A stretch of 64,000 nucleotides of DNA from Cloacibacterium rupense (GTDB taxonomy: Bacteria > Bacteroidota > Bacteroidia > Flavobacteriales > Weeksellaceae), in NCBI RefSeq assembly GCF_014645495.1, contig NZ_BMLV01000002.1:301191-365190 (forward strand), given 5' to 3'. The translations under genes and the position numbers were made by a program. This document shows, piece by piece, positions 61,369 to 64,000 of this stretch. Positions within the stretch are counted from its first letter, which is position 1. Each line of letters opens with the position of its first letter. A model generated the notes under the pieces. It was not told the DNA's origin, searched no databases, and was given only the letters and a program-made list of their open reading frames with translations.

Positions 61369-63741
61369 ATGAAATCATTATATAAAACTTTGCTGTTTAT
61401 AGCAATAGTGTTTTCCTCTATCATTTACGCACAACAAACCCAATTAGAAGCCAAAGTAAACGGTGCCTGTGGAATGTGCAAAGACAGAATTGAAAAAATC
61501 TCAAAAAAATATGGTGCTTCTATTGCAGAATGGGACGCAGAAACACTCATTCTAAAACTAGAATTTGACCAAAGTAAAACTTCTTTAGACCAAATTTTGA
61601 AAAAAATTGCAGAAGTTGGTCACGACAACGAAAAATATAAGACTACACAAGAAGTTTACGACAAACTTCCTGCTTGTTGCCATTATGACAGAACCGTAAC
61701 TTTCGATAAAAAAGAAGAAAAAAGAACTTCTGAAGAAATGAAAATGGATACGAATTCTACAAAAAAAGAAGAACATAACCATTCTGAAGTTATAGACAAA
61801 GCGATACAAGAAGTAAAATTAACCAAAGTACAAGACGCAACCGCAATTAACGGAAAATCAGCAGATTTAACGTATAACATTGGCAAGAAAGAACTTTTAA
61901 AAGCTGCTTGCTGTAATTTATCTGAAAGTTTTGAAACCAATGCAACGGTTGATGTAAGTTTTTCTAACGCAGTTACAGGCACTAAACAATTAAAAATGTT
62001 GGGTTTAGACCAAAAGTACACTGCTTTAACAAAAGAACTTTTGCCAGAAATTAGAGGTTTAGCTTCTGCTTACGGACTCAATTTTATTCCCGGACGTTGG
62101 ATTTCTGGAATTCAATTGACCAAAGGTGGTAGCACTGTGGTGAATGGTTATGAAAGCATCACTGGACAAATCAATACAGAATTTGTAAAATTCAATAAAA
62201 ATCCTGAAAACACAATCAATCTTTTTGCAGATTTCAATGGAAGATATGAGACAAATTTCACCTCTACTTCGAAACTATCTGAGCATTGGAGCAATAGCAT
62301 TTTGCTTCACGGAAATGTAACGGCTGGTGAAATGGATAGCAATAATGATGGTTTTCTAGACAGGCCAAAAGGCAACCAAATCAATGCGGCTTATTTATTG
62401 GATTTCAATGATTTAGAAAACTCAGGCTTCGGCTCGCATTTCGGGATTCAATATTTGCTGGACAAAAGAATTGCTGGGCAAATTGGCTTTGATGACAAAC
62501 TTCCACAATCTTCACAAAACAAATATGGCGTAAATATAGACATTAATCGTTTTCAAGTTTGGAATAAGACCGGTTACATTTTCAAAGGAAAACCTTATCA
62601 AAGCATTGGCTTGATGAATCAATTGACCTATCACAAACAAAACAGTTTTTTTGGTTACAGAAATTATTTTGGAGAACAGAAAACCTTCTATTCTAATTTA
62701 ATTTTCGAAAGCATTATAGGAAATACCAATAATAAATATAAAATTGGAGGAAGTTTATTGTACGATGATTACAACGAAGATTATTTAACTCTAAACTACA
62801 AAAGAACAGAAAAAGTTCCTGGTGTTTTTGCAGAATATACTTTAACAGGAACAAAATTTACTTTGGTAGCTGGCTCAAGGCTCGATTTTCATAATTTGGC
62901 AGGAACTCAATTTTTACCTAGAATTAATTTCAAATACGATTTTTCTCCGAAAACCATCGTAAGAATTTCTGCTGGTAAAGGCTTCAGAACCGCCAATATT
63001 TTTGCCGAAAGTCAACAGTTTTTTGCTTCGAACAGAACTTTAGAAGTTACTGATAATCAAGGGAAAATCTACGGATTAAAACCAGAAATCGCTTGGAATT
63101 ACGGCATAAGTCTTCAACAAGAATTTAAACTTTTCGGGAAAAAAGCCAGTTGGGTTACAGATTTTTTCAGAACAGATTTCCAAAACCAAGTTTTGGCAGA
63201 TTTAGAAAATCCTCAGAAAATCGTTTTTTATAACTTCAACGGAAAATCTTATGCCAATTCACTACAAACGCAATTAGATTTCAGCCCTGCTAAAAATCTG
63301 GATTTGAGATTGGCTTATAAATATTATGATGTGAAAGCTGATTTTCAAGGTGGAAGAAAACAAGTTCCTTTTATGGCAAAAAACAGAGCATTTTTTAATG
63401 CAGCTTATTCTACAAAAAAAGAAGGAAAGGACAATTTTTGGAGCTTTGATACCACTTTGCAATTTGTAGGAAAACAGAGAATTCCTGACACAAAATCTAA
63501 TCCACAGAATTTACAATTACCAGAATTTTCTGAATCTTATCTGACTCTAAATGCACAAGTTGCATATCAATTCAATAAACATATTCGAGCTTACATTGGT
63601 GGCGAAAATCTGACTGGATTTCAACAAACTAACCCAATTATTGAAGCGCAAAATCCTTTCGGAAATTATTTTGATGGAGGAATGGTATATGCGCCAATAA
63701 TGCCCGCGAATTTATACGTTGGTTTAGATGTGAATTTTTAA
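61369..63741 (+). CDS. TonB-dependent receptor with a fused heavy-metal-associated domain
   Basis: A 790-residue outer-membrane receptor. After the signal peptide (about 1-22) comes an HMA-like domain with the metal-binding pair in NGACGMCKDRIEKIS (Cys34 and Cys37). A linker with further Cys pairs (LPACCHYD, AACCNLSES) and a His/Glu-rich stretch follows. The plug region (about 205-280, FIPGRWISGIQLTKGGSTV and GYESITGQINTEF) and a beta-barrel with an aromatic C-terminus (LYVGLDVNF) complete it. It probably takes up a metal or metal complex, copper being the main candidate for a CxxC HMA domain. Start ATG 61369. Confidence 0.88.
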   Translation: MKSLYKTLLFIAIVFSSIIYAQQTQLEAKVNGACGMCKDRIEKISKKYGASIAEWDAETLILKLEFDQSKTSLDQILKKIAEVGHDNEKYKTTQEVYDKLPACCHYDRTVTFDKKEEKRTSEEMKMDTNSTKKEEHNHSEVIDKAIQEVKLTKVQDATAINGKSADLTYNIGKKELLKAACCNLSESFETNATVDVSFSNAVTGTKQLKMLGLDQKYTALTKELLPEIRGLASAYGLNFIPGRWISGIQLTKGGSTVVNGYESITGQINTEFVKFNKNPENTINLFADFNGRYETNFTSTSKLSEHWSNSILLHGNVTAGEMDSNNDGFLDRPKGNQINAAYLLDFNDLENSGFGSHFGIQYLLDKRIAGQIGFDDKLPQSSQNKYGVNIDINRFQVWNKTGYIFKGKPYQSIGLMNQLTYHKQNSFFGYRNYFGEQKTFYSNLIFESIIGNTNNKYKIGGSLLYDDYNEDYLTLNYKRTEKVPGVFAEYTLTGTKFTLVAGSRLDFHNLAGTQFLPRINFKYDFSPKTIVRISAGKGFRTANIFAESQQFFASNRTLEVTDNQGKIYGLKPEIAWNYGISLQQEFKLFGKKASWVTDFFRTDFQNQVLADLENPQKIVFYNFNGKSYANSLQTQLDFSPAKNLDLRLAYKYYDVKADFQGGRKQVPFMAKNRAFFNAAYSTKKEGKDNFWSFDTTLQFVGKQRIPDTKSNPQNLQLPEFSESYLTLNAQVAYQFNKHIRAYIGGENLTGFQQTNPIIEAQNPFGNYFDGGMVYAPIMPANLYVGLDVNF

Positions 63742-63792
63742 ACGCCTTTTTCTGTAAAAGAAAAATGAGTATCTTAGTAGAAACTAATTTTT

Positions 63793-64000
63793 ATGAAAAA
63801 GTTGCTTATTACCATTCTAGCAATTGGCTGTATTTACTTAATTTACAAGCAATTTAATGTTCAAAGTCTGAACAAAGAGAATTCAGAAAATATGCCTAGC
63901 AAAAGCCCTAATGAAAAGATTAAAAACAACACAAAAATGCCAACAAAAGAAGATTTTGACAAAATTTTAGAAGAAAAAGGGCTGTCTGCTTGTTATTCTT
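63793..64000 (+). CDS. Partial hypothetical protein, cut by the window end
   Basis: ATG 63793 opens a frame that runs off the window. Residues 1-20 are a hydrophobic signal or anchor (MKKLLITILAIGCIYLIYK), followed by a Ser/Asn/Lys-rich linker and EDFDKILEEKGLSACYS. It may belong with the metal-linked genes upstream, but too little is visible to name it. Confidence 0.5.
   Translation, partial: MKKLLITILAIGCIYLIYKQFNVQSLNKENSENMPSKSPNEKIKNNTKMPTKEDFDKILEEKGLSACYS

Overview
The window is AT-rich, gene-dense chromosomal DNA from a member of the Bacteroidota, most likely family Weeksellaceae (the Chryseobacterium/Cloacibacterium group). The evidence is a complete alternative complex III operon, families typical of this phylum (GLPGLI, DUF4296, DUF4271, DUF4403, SPOR), promoters of the flavobacterial type (TAnnTTTG near -7, sometimes TTG near -33) and few Shine-Dalgarno sequences. 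The genus cannot be fixed from sequence reading alone. No rRNA, tRNA, CRISPR array, intact insertion sequence or prophage was seen.

Layout. 1-2.2 kb: lipid-exporter-type ABC transporter and a DUF1801 protein. 2.2-6.9 kb (minus): rsfS, ftsH, LUD protein, cdsA and psd, linking protein quality control with phospholipid synthesis. 7-11.2 kb: birA, then a minus block of LptF/G-type permease, tgt, DUF4296 lipoprotein and a polyprenol-phosphate mannosyltransferase. 11.3-15.4 kb: DUF4271 protein, hemD, an S9 peptidase and a small unknown. 15.5-17.8 kb: a histidine kinase/response regulator pair. 17.9-26.9 kb: a SPOR protein, then actABCDEF, which passes electrons from quinol to cytochrome c.

27-29.5 kb is the only clearly accessory stretch. 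It holds the C-terminal tip of an Rhs/YD-repeat protein cut off from its core, two small membrane-protein genes that could be immunity genes, a frameshifted remnant of a secreted-protein gene, REP-like palindromes and short tandem repeats. It lies directly after the act operon terminator, where related genomes often carry cytochrome oxidase genes.

29.5-38 kb: lipoprotein, apt, DUF389 protein, a K+ channel with an unusual filter, an anchored TPR-type protein with ribH, an LTA-synthase-like sulfatase and a zinc metallopeptidase. 38-47.6 kb: secreted proteins of unknown role, a TrmH-type methyltransferase, mutS, a TonB-C-like protein, DUF2809 and DUF4403 proteins, a HI0933 flavoprotein and a thioesterase. 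47.7-53.6 kb: thiL, a 55-residue membrane protein, an LpxH-like phosphoesterase, a second TonB-C-like protein, pepT, HMG-CoA lyase and a sulfurtransferase. 53.8-59.8 kb (minus): Fe-S assembly genes (SufA-like, sufB, a flavodoxin-like gene, sufC, sufD, SufT-like) with a DnaQ-like exonuclease and an HExxH protein; no sufS or sufE is present. 60-64 kb: GLPGLI protein, a cysteine-rich exported protein and a TonB-dependent receptor with a fused heavy-metal domain, suggesting metal (probably copper) handling; a partial gene runs off the end.

The most interesting points are the Rhs-tip island, a Tgt that has lost its three zinc-binding cysteines, a six-haem ActA, the channel filter TVGFQ, the flavodoxin-like gene inside the suf operon, and the metal-domain receptor with a possible attenuator.
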